DNA from: Cellulomonas sp. SG140
Lineage (GTDB): Bacteria; Actinomycetota; Actinomycetes; Actinomycetales; Cellulomonadaceae
DNA: 64,000 bases
Reading direction: 5' to 3'
NCBI RefSeq assembly: GCF_025770785.1
Contig: NZ_JANZLA010000002.1
Location: 1 to 64,000, forward strand
In this document: positions 8,480-15,579 of the stretch, piece by piece
How positions within the stretch are numbered: the stretch's first letter is position 1
Layout: the number at the start of each line of letters is the position of its first letter
Translations under genes and position numbers: made by a program
The notes under the pieces: generated by a model
Told to the model about the DNA's origin: nothing
The model's database searches: none
The model's input: only the letters and a program-made list of their open reading frames with translations

Positions 8480-9221
8480 TGAGGGGCACCTCCCTTCCGT
8501 TGAGGTGGGCCGTGAGCTTCTCCAGCCCACGGATCAGGCGGTGCGAGATCGCCTGCTGGGTGCAGCCCTCGTGGCTGCCGATCTCCTGCTCCGTCAGCCC
8601 GATCGAGAGCTTCAGGAACAGGGCCCGGCGCTCGGCCAGGGCCAGGGGCGCATCGCGCCACGCGCGCCGCAGGTCGGCGACGTGGGCCATGTGCGTGCCG
8701 CTGTGCGACGGGTCGCTGGACGCCTTCGGCATGTCCGGGGACGGGCCCCGCTCGCCCTGCACTCCGGCGAGCATCGACTCGTCCCAGATGGCCGGCAGCG
8801 CCGTCTCCACCACGGCCGGCGTGTAGGCCATGCCCTCGAAGCCCGGGGGAGTGGGGCGGTTGCTCCACCGCGTCAGGTCGACGCGCTCCTCCTGCTTCAC
8901 CGCGGCGTCCAGCTCCCGAGCTCGGGTGTCGATCTGGGTCTGGGCCCAGGCGCGCATCCGCAGCGTCAGCAGGTAGGCCACGGCCTTGCGGGCGCCGGTC
9001 TCGCCGCCCCGGATCCCGGGGAGCGAGTTGCCGTAGTCCGCCTGCTTGGTCATCTCCTCCACGTGCGTGGCGAGGTAGATGACCGCCTCCTGGAACACGT
9101 CGTCCTCCTCCACGCTGGAGTAGCCCGACGCCACCGCCTTGGCCGCGCGCTCGGCAGCCCAGAAGCCCCGCTCGCCGATCGAGTCCCAGTCGACCCGCGT
9201 CACTTGCACGTCCTGCGTCAC
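8463..9221 (-). CDS. Phage sigma-70-like factor
   Basis: 252 residues, GTG start in a GTGA overlap. An N-terminal helical part with EEDDVFQEAVIYLATHVEEM resembles sigma region 2. The C-terminus has a region-4-like helix-turn-helix (LTEQEIGSHEGCTQQAISHR then LIRGLEKL). The middle is divergent. It may redirect host RNA polymerase to phage promoters, for example the late promoter. An exact copy of the 13-bp operator (9197-9209) lies inside codons 5-9. Confidence 0.7.
   Translation of the reverse strand: MTQDVQVTRVDWDSIGERGFWAAERAAKAVASGYSSVEEDDVFQEAVIYLATHVEEMTKQADYGNSLPGIRGGETGARKAVAYLLTLRMRAWAQTQIDTRARELDAAVKQEERVDLTRWSNRPTPPGFEGMAYTPAVVETALPAIWDESMLAGVQGERGPSPDMPKASSDPSHSGTHMAHVADLRRAWRDAPLALAERRALFLKLSIGLTEQEIGSHEGCTQQAISHRLIRGLEKLTAHLNGREVPLSGTEH
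9197..9209 (-). promoter_or_regulatory. Candidate stoperator, exact GTGCAAGTGACGC
   Basis: Exact consensus on the strand being transcribed, inside the 5' end of the sigma-like gene. Confidence 0.75.
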
Positions 9222-9484
9222 TCGATCACCCGCTTCCATCTCGGCTGCGCCCCCGACGTCCAGGCGACGACTTCCAACATCCGGTCGATCTCGCCGGCAT
9301 CGACGCGGCGGTCGAAGCTCGGCAGGTGCACCACGAGGTCGTCCGGCGAGAACCTCACGCCCTGCAGCGTGCGGGTCGAGGCGACGAAGACCGTGCCCTT
9401 GCCGTTGACCCGCACGCCGTTCTCCCGGCACCACTCGCGCGCTGCGTCCTCGTTGCCGGCGAGGATGAACGTGCGCTCGCTCAA
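9218..9484 (-). CDS. Hypothetical small phage protein
   Basis: 88 residues, TTG start in a TTGA overlap with the phosphoesterase stop. It begins MSERTFILAGNEDAAREW and has an alpha/beta appearance (GTVFVASTRTLQGVRF, DDLVVHLPSFDRR). Function not recognised. Confidence 0.75.
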   Translation of the reverse strand: MSERTFILAGNEDAAREWCRENGVRVNGKGTVFVASTRTLQGVRFSPDDLVVHLPSFDRRVDAGEIDRMLEVVAWTSGAQPRWKRVIE

Positions 9485-10731
9485 CGGATCACCTCCACCG
9501 GTCCGGTCCGGCCGTCCTTGGTGACCGCGATGACGATGCCGGGCACGCCGCGCACGCCCTTGCGGTGCCGGTACCACGTGCTCTCCGACTCCAGCGCCGG
9601 CACCTGAATGAAGGTGCGCGGGCGCAGCCGCTTGCGGATCCCCAGCCGCTCGCCGATCTTGCGGGCCAGCGTCTTCAGGACGCCCTGCTCCTCGTGCAGG
9701 AAGTGGTGCAGGTGCCCGGCCAGGAGCAGCTCGGCGTCGGTCAGCGGGGAGCCGCCGAACGCCTGCCCCTCCCACCAGCTGAAGTGCTTGCCGGGCGTGA
9801 ACTGCTGCCCGTGCACGTGGCCCGTGACCGTGCCAGCCAGGTCCAGCGTCACCGTCATCTCGTCGAGCTCGGGCGTGTAGAACTCGACGTGCCCGTAGCG
9901 CGCCGGGTCCATCGCAGCCGCCTCGCTGACGGCGATCAGGGCCTCGGTGTCGTGGCTGTCGTCGTAGCGCGTCACGCCCTTGCCGGCGAACCGCTGGGGG
10001 TCGCCGTGGTTGCCCGGGACGGCAACCATCGTCACCCGCTCGGCCAGCGGCGCGAACGTCACCAGCGCGTGCATCATGACCCGGCGCACGAGGCGCGTCT
10101 GCTCGCTGAGGGTCAGCGGCGTGCGCCACGTGTTCGCCCCGCCCTGGGACACGAAGCCCTCGATGTGGTCCCCGAGCCAGGCGATGTGGATGTGCCCGAT
10201 GTCGAACCGCTTGCGGTACCACGCCAGGGCGTCCGCGGCCTTGTTGATGTACTCGATCGCCCGGCGCAGCGTGCCCTCCACGCCGTCGCCGTCGATCTTG
10301 CCGAACTGCATGTCGCCCAGGGCCACGATGAAGGCGTGCTCGCCGGTCTGGCGCACCGTGATCGGGCTGGCGCGGTGCAGCTCGATCAGCGCGAACAGCT
10401 CGTCCAGGTCCGGTGCCGCGGGCGCGGCCTCGGTCCCGACCCGGCCGTAGCTGAAGCGGGCGGAGACGCCCTCCTCGCCGTTCGCCATCGTCCAGCGCGA
10501 GGTGCGGAAGCCGGTGACCTCCCACTCGGACGGGGCGAGCCCGTACTGCTCCAGCAGCTCGCGGGCCTGACCCTCCAGCTCGGCGCGCGGGGCCACCGCG
10601 GTGTTGATCGTCGCCTCGGCGACGTTGCCCCGTACGTCCAGCGAGCGGGTCATGGCGCCGCCCGCGCGGCTGGGGATCGGCGGGGCTGCCGGCAGCGCGA
10701 GCAGGCTGTCGGCGAGGCTGGTCTTCGTCAC
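9481..10731 (-). CDS. Calcineurin-like metallophosphoesterase
   Basis: 416 residues, GTG start in a GTGA overlap. After about 140 N-terminal residues the metallophosphatase motifs appear in order: GDMQFGK, WLGDHIEG, VPGNHGD and GHLHHF. The position within replication genes suggests a role in DNA or nucleotide metabolism, like SbcD/exonuclease-type phosphoesterases. Substrate unknown. Confidence 0.85.
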   Translation of the reverse strand: MTKTSLADSLLALPAAPPIPSRAGGAMTRSLDVRGNVAEATINTAVAPRAELEGQARELLEQYGLAPSEWEVTGFRTSRWTMANGEEGVSARFSYGRVGTEAAPAAPDLDELFALIELHRASPITVRQTGEHAFIVALGDMQFGKIDGDGVEGTLRRAIEYINKAADALAWYRKRFDIGHIHIAWLGDHIEGFVSQGGANTWRTPLTLSEQTRLVRRVMMHALVTFAPLAERVTMVAVPGNHGDPQRFAGKGVTRYDDSHDTEALIAVSEAAAMDPARYGHVEFYTPELDEMTVTLDLAGTVTGHVHGQQFTPGKHFSWWEGQAFGGSPLTDAELLLAGHLHHFLHEEQGVLKTLARKIGERLGIRKRLRPRTFIQVPALESESTWYRHRKGVRGVPGIVIAVTKDGRTGPVEVIR

Positions 10732-10934
10732 TCGGTCTTGTCTCCGTTCGGGCGCATGAGGCGCCGGTAGGTGCGAATCGTTGAGGGGGAGATCGCGAAG
10801 CCGTAGTCCCACAGCACCTGCGCCACGGCCTCGGCCGGCGCGGAGCCCAGGAGCTTGCGCTTGACCTCGGCCCGCTGTTCGAGCGGGACTGTGGACAGGA
10901 CGTTCTCGATCACCCGGAAGCGCTGCCCGGTCAC
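10728..10934 (-). CDS. Small helix-turn-helix protein
   Basis: 68 residues, GTG in a GTGA overlap. The C-terminal part (AEAVAQVLWDYGFAISPSTI RTYRRLM) looks like a DNA-binding helix-turn-helix. Function unknown; possibly a regulator or replication accessory. Confidence 0.65.
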   Translation of the reverse strand: MTGQRFRVIENVLSTVPLEQRAEVKRKLLGSAPAEAVAQVLWDYGFAISPSTIRTYRRLMRPNGDKTE

Positions 10935-11266
10935 ATCGGACCGGACCAGGCCCGCAGCCCGTAGGTGTAGGGCCAGGCGTCGAAGTCGAGGTCGTCGTGG
11001 CGCTCGACCGGGATCGGCTGGGGCCTTGTGCGCTCCGCTACCAGCTCGTCGTGGATCGGCGTGCCGGCCCCGGTCGTGTCCAGCTCCACCAGGGGGCTCA
11101 TGACCGTGCGGTGCCGGGTCAGCGGGCCGGTGCCAGGGCCGGTCGCGATCGTGGTCACGACCAGCTCCATCTCGGCGCCGTGGATCGTCTCGATCCGGTC
11201 GGACGCCGGCACGCCGTACAGCCCCATGACCCACTCGATGTCAGCGAGCAGCGAGCGGGCCCTCAT
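10931..11266 (-). CDS. Hypothetical phage protein
   Basis: 111 residues from ATG 11266 (MRARSLLADIEWVMGLYGV). A GTG at 11314 would add 16 residues but would place the operator at 11292 inside the gene. Beta-rich middle with conserved-looking THG-like stretches; no family recognised. Its stop overlaps the next start. Confidence 0.65.
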   Translation of the reverse strand: MRARSLLADIEWVMGLYGVPASDRIETIHGAEMELVVTTIATGPGTGPLTRHRTVMSPLVELDTTGAGTPIHDELVAERTRPQPIPVERHDDLDFDAWPYTYGLRAWSGPM

Positions 11267-11291
11267 CCGCGGACCCCGGCGATGTGCTCCT

Positions 11292-11304
11292 GCGTCACTT
11301 GCAT
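11292..11304 (-). promoter_or_regulatory. Candidate stoperator, ATGCAAGTGACGC
   Basis: One mismatch to consensus; lies in the short gap after the primase stop, in the direction of transcription. Confidence 0.65.
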
Positions 11305-11969
11305 CACTCCCCACGCTTGCGGGCGCGCAGCGCTGCCACGCCGCCCTTCAGGTACAGCTCCGTCACGTCCCCGTCCGCCTTCAGCAGCCGGACGCCGACC
11401 GCGTTGCGCACGGCGCGCGTGACCTTGCCGATGAACTCCGACCCCGCCTCGTCCGGGTCGCCCCAGACGTAGACCTTCGAGAAGCCGGCGACCATGCGCC
11501 GATGGTGCGAGGACCAGCCCTGGGCGCCCGGGATCGCGATGGCCGGCATCCCCACCTTGTTGAGGATCATCGAGTCGAACTCGCCCTCGGCGATGTGCAG
11601 CTCGTCGTCGGCTCGGTGGATCGCGCCGATGTTGAAGACCCGCGCCGGCTCGTCCTTCAGGCTCATGTACTTGCCGTGGCCGAAGTCGCGGTGCACGTGC
11701 TCCTGCAGGCACCGGAACCGCATCGACAGCGGGTGGCCGGTGTGGTCCAGGTAGGGGATCGAGAGGAAGCCCCGGAACTTCTCGTGACCCGGGAAGGGGT
11801 CAGCGACGACGCCAAGACGGAACCCAGTCGCTTCCGCTCGCTCGATCCCCCGAGCCTTCAGAATCGCTACCGCCTCCGGCGTAACGGCTGCCTGATACGC
11901 GACGGTTGCCGCCTCCAGCTCGGCCATTCGCGAGGCCGAGACCGGCTGCAAAGGTTCGCGCTCCGACAA
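11304..11969 (-). CDS. DNA primase, TOPRIM/catalytic half
   Basis: 221 residues from a TTG preceded by AAGGAGG at 9-nt spacing. The DnaG-type TOPRIM core shows HIAEGEFDSMILNKVGMPAI, then IPGAQGW and KVYVWGDPDEAGSEF (catalytic acidic residues). The zinc-binding half is encoded upstream in a different frame (+1 offset) and overlaps by 170 bp. Separate polypeptides made by coupled initiation are likely; a programmed +1 shift is the alternative. Confidence 0.85.
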   Translation of the reverse strand: MSEREPLQPVSASRMAELEAATVAYQAAVTPEAVAILKARGIERAEATGFRLGVVADPFPGHEKFRGFLSIPYLDHTGHPLSMRFRCLQEHVHRDFGHGKYMSLKDEPARVFNIGAIHRADDELHIAEGEFDSMILNKVGMPAIAIPGAQGWSSHHRRMVAGFSKVYVWGDPDEAGSEFIGKVTRAVRNAVGVRLLKADGDVTELYLKGGVAALRARKRGE

Positions 11970-12186
11970 AGTTGATGTCCTCCTTCTGCATGATGAGCGA
12001 GTAGCTGTCGCCGGCCCGGCCGCAGGACTTGCAGTTCCACAGCCCGCGGTCGAGCCGGATCGACAGGGATGGCGTGCGGTCTTCGTGGAACGGGCACGAG
12101 ACCATCTCGATCTGCCGGCTGGAGCTGTGGCGCACGCCGTAGTGGTCGAGCACCGCGGCCAGGTCCGGCTTGGGGTCGTCAGACAT
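11800..12186 (-). CDS. DNA primase, CHC2 zinc-binding half
   Basis: 128 residues, ATG start overlapping the upstream stop. A CHC2 zinc ribbon is visible: CPFHEDRTPSLSI ... WNCKSCGRAGDSYSLI. The useful domain ends near residue 73, where the frame offset to the TOPRIM half occurs. The remaining residues (Gly/Ser/Arg-rich) look like translation of the other gene out of frame. Together with 11304..11969 it should lay down primers for phage replication. Confidence 0.8.
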   Translation of the reverse strand: MSDDPKPDLAAVLDHYGVRHSSSRQIEMVSCPFHEDRTPSLSIRLDRGLWNCKSCGRAGDSYSLIMQKEDINFVGARTFAAGLGLANGRAGGGNRRVSGSRYAGGGSDSEGSGDRASGSDWVPSWRRR

Positions 12187-12346
12187 CGAGACCCGCCTCG
12201 ATCACCGCCAGCGTCACGATGTCGTCGTTGGTCAGCTCGGGGTCCGAGAGGAAGTCCTCCAGGGCGTCGAACTCCTCGTCGTCGTAGACCCCGGCCTCGT
12301 CCTGCGTCTCCGCGAACATGCGGTCCATCGCCTCGTCGAGCGTCAT
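12179..12346 (-). CDS. Small acidic hypothetical protein
   Basis: 55 residues (MTLDEAMDRMFAETQDEAGV start), ATGA overlap with the nuclease gene upstream and overlapping the primase start downstream. About a third of residues are Asp/Glu. The tight coupling between replication genes supports it as real. Function unknown; acidity could suggest a DNA mimic or a partner-binding peptide, which is speculation. Confidence 0.75.
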   Translation of the reverse strand: MTLDEAMDRMFAETQDEAGVYDDEEFDALEDFLSDPELTNDDIVTLAVIEAGLDV

Positions 12347-12729
12347 GCCGCGATGTCCGGGAACCGCTGGGAGAAGCGCTCGATGACGTAGGCGTCCTCG
12401 ATGCCCTTGCCCCGGGCCTTCACGACGGCGATGCGCTGGACGTCCGTGCGCTCCACGCCTGGCCGGTGGTCGGCGAAGTTGTCGCCCTCCACCTGGGCCT
12501 CGCGCAGGTAGCCCGGGATGTCGATGCGGGCCTCGTTCTTGGCCTCGATCACGATGTACTTCCCGCCGCCGAGCCGAACCACGAGGTCGCCCTCGTCCTC
12601 CTTGCCGGACAGCTCCAGGATCTCGACGTCGTAGCGGCCGGCGCGCAGCGCGTTGCGGATGTCGGACTGCCAGCTGGCGCCCTTGCGCTTGTTCGCTCGG
12701 GCCCGCTTGGTCGCCTCGGGAGTCGTCAC
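12343..12729 (-). CDS. Holliday-junction-resolvase-like PD-(D/E)XK nuclease
   Basis: 128 residues, GTG in a GTGA overlap. KRKGASWQSDIRNALRAGRY is followed by DEGDLVVRLGGGKYIVIEAK, giving the Asp...Glu-x-Lys catalytic pattern of archaeal-type resolvase/restriction-fold nucleases common in actinophages. Predicted role: resolving recombination or replication intermediates before packaging. Confidence 0.8.
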   Translation of the reverse strand: MTTPEATKRARANKRKGASWQSDIRNALRAGRYDVEILELSGKEDEGDLVVRLGGGKYIVIEAKNEARIDIPGYLREAQVEGDNFADHRPGVERTDVQRIAVVKARGKGIEDAYVIERFSQRFPDIAA

Positions 12730-12917
12730 TCGCCCACCACCTCGTACTTGGCCGTCAGGCCGGAGGCGCTGATGTGGTAGGTCCGCTTGGTGGCTTCGTT
12801 CTCCACGAGGTACCACTTCTCGCCGCGGAACTCGGGGTCGATGCCCAGGACACGGACCGTGCGCACCTTGCCGCGCGCGTTCTTGGTCACGAGCCGGGTG
12901 CCCAGCTTGATCTCCAT
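12726..12917 (-). CDS. Hypothetical small beta-rich protein
   Basis: 63 residues, ATG preceded by GAGGAG at 9-nt spacing. Sequence (MEIKLGTRLVTKNARGKVRT and YLVENEATKRTYHISASGL) suggests a small beta-barrel. Family not recognised. Confidence 0.7.
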   Translation of the reverse strand: MEIKLGTRLVTKNARGKVRTVRVLGIDPEFRGEKWYLVENEATKRTYHISASGLTAKYEVVGE

Positions 12918-12931
12918 GCTGATGTCGCTCC

Positions 12932-13750
12932 TCAGATGGCCGTGAGGCCGTGTTCGTAGGGCAGGAACCGGGTCCGCGCGGGGTCGGCGCGCAGCGTGGC
13001 GAAGGTCTGGGCGGAGGGGTCCGATGGCCCCATGCGCTGCTTCAGGCACGCGATCCGGTAGATGTAGCTGGTCGGGTCCAGCGCGACGGACAGGGACAGC
13101 TCGGGCTTCTCGCTCATGCCGCCCTTGACCTGATCCCGGCTCGGCGGCTTCCACGGATCCGACTTGGCTTCCCAGCTCTTGTCGCTCGCGTGGTGCAGGA
13201 CGAGCACCGTCGAGCCGGTAGCCCGGCTCAGGTCGGCGATGTTCTGCATCGCCTCCATCTGGGCCGTGTAGTCGGCGCTGGCGCCCTCGATGTCCATGAG
13301 GTTGTCGATGACGATGACCGCCGGGTAGGCGTTCCAGAGCTCGACGAACGCCGTCAGCTCGTCGTCGACCGCGTGCCAGGTGATCGGCGAGCCGAAGCTG
13401 AACGTGATCGGCACGCTGTCGACGGCGTGACGGATGGCCGGCGCGATCGCCTCATCCGCCATGCCGAGCTCGACCTGCTCGGTGGTCTTGTTCGTCGCCG
13501 AGCAGGCGATGCGGACCGACGCCTGGAACGGCGTCATGTCGGCGCTGAAGTAGAGCGTGGGCAGGCCCATGTTGAGCACCCACCACAGGGCGAAGCCCGA
13601 CTTCTGCGTGCCCGAGCGGCCGGCGATCATGATGATCTCGCCCTGCCTCGGACGGACGCCCATGCGGTACAGGTCGTCCAGCGCCGCGACCCTCGGCAGC
13701 TCGGGGCTGGACTGCGAGCTCAGCGAGAGCGCGCGCGATGCGGTCAGCAC
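12932..13750 (-). CDS. DnaB/RecA-like replicative helicase ATPase
   Basis: 272 residues from GTG 13750, 8 nt after GAGAGGAGG. The GTG at 13759 overlaps that Shine-Dalgarno, so it is not used. Walker A is IAGRSGTQKSGFAL, Walker B AVIVIDNLMDIE, and a sensor-like segment TVLVLHHASD follows. It lacks a separate N-terminal domain and is shorter than DnaB, as in many actinophage helicases. It should unwind DNA for phage replication next to the split primase. Confidence 0.85.
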   Translation of the reverse strand: MLTASRALSLSSQSSPELPRVAALDDLYRMGVRPRQGEIIMIAGRSGTQKSGFALWWVLNMGLPTLYFSADMTPFQASVRIACSATNKTTEQVELGMADEAIAPAIRHAVDSVPITFSFGSPITWHAVDDELTAFVELWNAYPAVIVIDNLMDIEGASADYTAQMEAMQNIADLSRATGSTVLVLHHASDKSWEAKSDPWKPPSRDQVKGGMSEKPELSLSVALDPTSYIYRIACLKQRMGPSDPSAQTFATLRADPARTRFLPYEHGLTAI

Positions 13751-13779
13751 CCTGACCACCTCCTCTCAACGAGAGGGCC

Positions 13780-13810
13780 GGCGCCCCGCGTCACTTGCAC
13801 GCAGGGCGCC
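13780..13810 (-). terminator. GC-rich hairpin enclosing an operator
   Basis: 7-bp perfect arms (13780-13786 / 13804-13810, GGCGCCC type). The 17-nt loop contains the complete operator at 13788-13800. It lies between the stop of the gene at 13829 and the helicase start, so it could attenuate transcription. Confidence 0.5.
13788..13800 (-). promoter_or_regulatory. Candidate stoperator, exact
   Basis: Exact GTGCAAGTGACGC in the transcribed orientation, in the leader of the helicase gene. Confidence 0.8.
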
Positions 13811-13828
13811 AGCCAAGCGGTCGGGGTG

Positions 13829-14263
13829 TCAGGCGGCGAAGTCGGGCATCTCCTCGATCGCCGCCGCAGCCGCCGCCTCCCGGCGCTCGGCGAAGGCGAT
13901 GACCTTGCCGCGCACGTCCGCGTCGACCGCACGCCACACCCAGGCGCCGTTGGGCAGCTGGGACGACGGGGGCAGCTTCACCACGGTCACGACCGTCGCC
14001 GAGCCGACGAGGTGGGCCAGCTTCTTCACGAGGTCGATCTGCTGGATCTTGATGCCGGTGGTCAGCGTGCCGCCGTCCGCGTCGATCTCCGCCACGGTGC
14101 CGAACGCGGTGATGTCCGCCGTCAGGGTGTCCTTGGGGCCGAACTTCGTCGGGACCTGCGGGTCGATGTGCTTGGGCTCGATCAGCAGCGCGACGGCCGA
14201 GGCGAAGTCGTCGCCCTTGAAGTAGGAACCACCGGAGGCGATGTCACCGAACTTGAGTGCCAT
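13829..14263 (-). CDS. Hypothetical replication-module protein
   Basis: 144 residues starting at ATG 14263 with GGAG 12 nt upstream. Begins MALKFGDIASGGSYFKGDDF; the body alternates strands (LTADITAFGTVAEIDADGG) and ends in a helix and acidic tail (AAAIEEMPDFAA). An acidic tail plus a beta-rich body is reminiscent of single-strand-binding proteins, but I cannot confirm this. Confidence 0.7.
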   Translation of the reverse strand: MALKFGDIASGGSYFKGDDFASAVALLIEPKHIDPQVPTKFGPKDTLTADITAFGTVAEIDADGGTLTTGIKIQQIDLVKKLAHLVGSATVVTVVKLPPSSQLPNGAWVWRAVDADVRGKVIAFAERREAAAAAAIEEMPDFAA

Positions 14264-14310
14264 TGGTTTGTTGTGCTCCTTCGATACTGCGGATGGGAAA
14301 GGGGTCGTGC

Positions 14311-14421
14311 TCAGAAGCTGCGGAGGAAGTGGCGGGCGACCATCGCCCACGTGATGAGGACTGCCAGCCCGAACAGCACGAGCGCCCCCGCGGCGATCGC
14401 GATGCCGGCGCCGAGCGTCAC
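14311..14421 (-). CDS. Tiny single-pass membrane protein
   Basis: 36 residues: a Gly/Ala-rich start, one TM helix (AALVLFGLAVLITWAMV-like) and a basic end VARHFLRSF. GTG start overlaps the previous stop (GTGA). It is too short for most ORF finders, but the coupling and clean TM pattern support it. Confidence 0.6.
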   Translation of the reverse strand: MTLGAGIAIAAGALVLFGLAVLITWAMVARHFLRSF

Positions 14422-14696
14422 GCGAACAGGCCGCGGATCTTGTCGGCCTTGGCGCGGTTGCCGTCCGCCGCGTCCTGCAGCTCCACGGCGGTGTGCTCCA
14501 GCGTCGTGGCGAAGGACCGGCTCAGCTCGGCCGCGTCGAGCGCCTCCGCGCTGAGCTTGTCCTGCACCTGGGCGGCGCCGTCGAGCAGGTCAGCGGCCTG
14601 GTCGAACAGGGCGGTCGCGGCCTTGGCGTTGGCGGACGCGAGGTCGGCCTCGTCGACCTTGCCCAGGGACTGCTTGATCTTGTCGATGATCGACAT
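14418..14696 (-). CDS. Hypothetical coiled-coil protein
   Basis: 92 residues, ATG with GGGAG 12 nt upstream. Nearly all helix, Ala-rich (SANAKAATALFDQAADLLDG), so an amphipathic coiled coil is likely. No family recognised. Confidence 0.7.
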   Translation of the reverse strand: MSIIDKIKQSLGKVDEADLASANAKAATALFDQAADLLDGAAQVQDKLSAEALDAAELSRSFATTLEHTAVELQDAADGNRAKADKIRGLFA

Positions 14697-14713
14697 GCGG
14701 TGTGTGTGCTCCC

Positions 14714-15010
14714 TCAGTGCTCGTGGTTGTGGTTGGTGATGTCGCCGAGCAGGATCTGCACCAGCAGCTCGGCCGGCAGCGGGCTCTTGACCCGGACGCC
14801 CTCGCAGGTGACGAAGACCCCGGAGCCGTCCAGGTCCATCTCCACCGCGGCGGCGTGCGCCAGGCTGAAAAAGAAGCCCCGGGTCGGCACGAACAGGAAC
14901 CCGTCGACCAGCTGGTGCTCGGGCGTCGAGCCGCGCAGGTCAGCGACCAGCGCCTCGAACACCGACTCGTCGAAGTCGTCGCCGGGACGCTCCGGCATGT
15001 CGACGCTCAC
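14714..15010 (-). CDS. Hypothetical phage protein
   Basis: 98 residues, GTG in a GTGA overlap. Middle reads HQLVDGFLFVPTRGFFFSLA and ends with a His/Asn-rich tail (ITNHNHEH). No recognised family. Confidence 0.65.
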   Translation of the reverse strand: MSVDMPERPGDDFDESVFEALVADLRGSTPEHQLVDGFLFVPTRGFFFSLAHAAAVEMDLDGSGVFVTCEGVRVKSPLPAELLVQILLGDITNHNHEH

Positions 15011-15513
15011 GCGGCGAGCCGCTTCTGGGCGATCGCTGCCTCGGCCTTGATCTCCGGCTCGGCGAAGCGCGCGGTGTTCGCCTTCCACAGCAGGGCGAAC
15101 TCGGCCTTGGTCGCCACGGTGCGGATCCGCGAGATCAGCGGGTCGACGTTCGGCTCGAACGGCGGGTCGTCCTTGCCGGCGCCAGCGCTCTCGGCCGCGT
15201 CCCAGGCAGCCTCGCCCGTGGGGGAGGTGGCCGTCATCGGGTTGGTCGCGGGGATCGGCTGGCGGTTGTCCTCGATGCCGATGATCTGACCGCCGAGCTT
15301 CGAGCTGGCCGTCCAGAGGTTGCGAGCCACGCGGGACGCCTCGACGATGACCTCCGCCGTCGTCAGCCCTGCGTCACTTGCACCGTCGAGCCCGAAGGCA
15401 TCGATCAGCTCGGCCTTGATCTCCTCCGGGCTGCCGTACGCGACATACCACGGGGCGTCGTAGCCCTTGTCGAACTTGATGGTCGCGGTGCTCGCGACCT
15501 GCTTCTCACTCAC
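15007..15513 (-). CDS. Hypothetical protein, first gene of a leftward operon
   Basis: 168 residues, GTG start with GGGAG 11 nt upstream. Begins MSEKQVASTATIKFDKGYDA. Acid and basic helices in the C-terminal half (IKAEAAIAQKRLAA). An exact operator lies within the coding region (15371-15383). It follows a sigma-70-type promoter overlapped by another operator. Function unknown. Confidence 0.7.
   Translation of the reverse strand: MSEKQVASTATIKFDKGYDAPWYVAYGSPEEIKAELIDAFGLDGASDAGLTTAEVIVEASRVARNLWTASSKLGGQIIGIEDNRQPIPATNPMTATSPTGEAAWDAAESAGAGKDDPPFEPNVDPLISRIRTVATKAEFALLWKANTARFAEPEIKAEAAIAQKRLAA
15371..15383 (-). promoter_or_regulatory. Candidate stoperator, exact, intragenic
   Basis: Exact consensus inside the gene at 15007..15513, in the direction of transcription. 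Confidence 0.75.
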
Positions 15514-15545
15514 TAGAGGTGGTGCTCCCTTCTCCGGTACCCCGT

Positions 15546-15574
15546 ACGTTACACGTGCTGCGTCACTTGCACAA
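15546..15574 (-). promoter_or_regulatory. Leftward promoter TTGTGC-N17-TAACGT
   Basis: -35 at 15569-15574 and -10 at 15546-15551 with 17-bp spacing, upstream of the gene starting at 15513. The operator at 15560-15572 covers the -35 and spacer. Confidence 0.65.
15560..15572 (-). promoter_or_regulatory. Candidate operator, exact, over a promoter
   Basis: Exact GTGCAAGTGACGC overlapping the -35 and spacer of the 15.5-kb promoter. Confidence 0.8.
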
Positions 15575-15579
15575 GTCGA

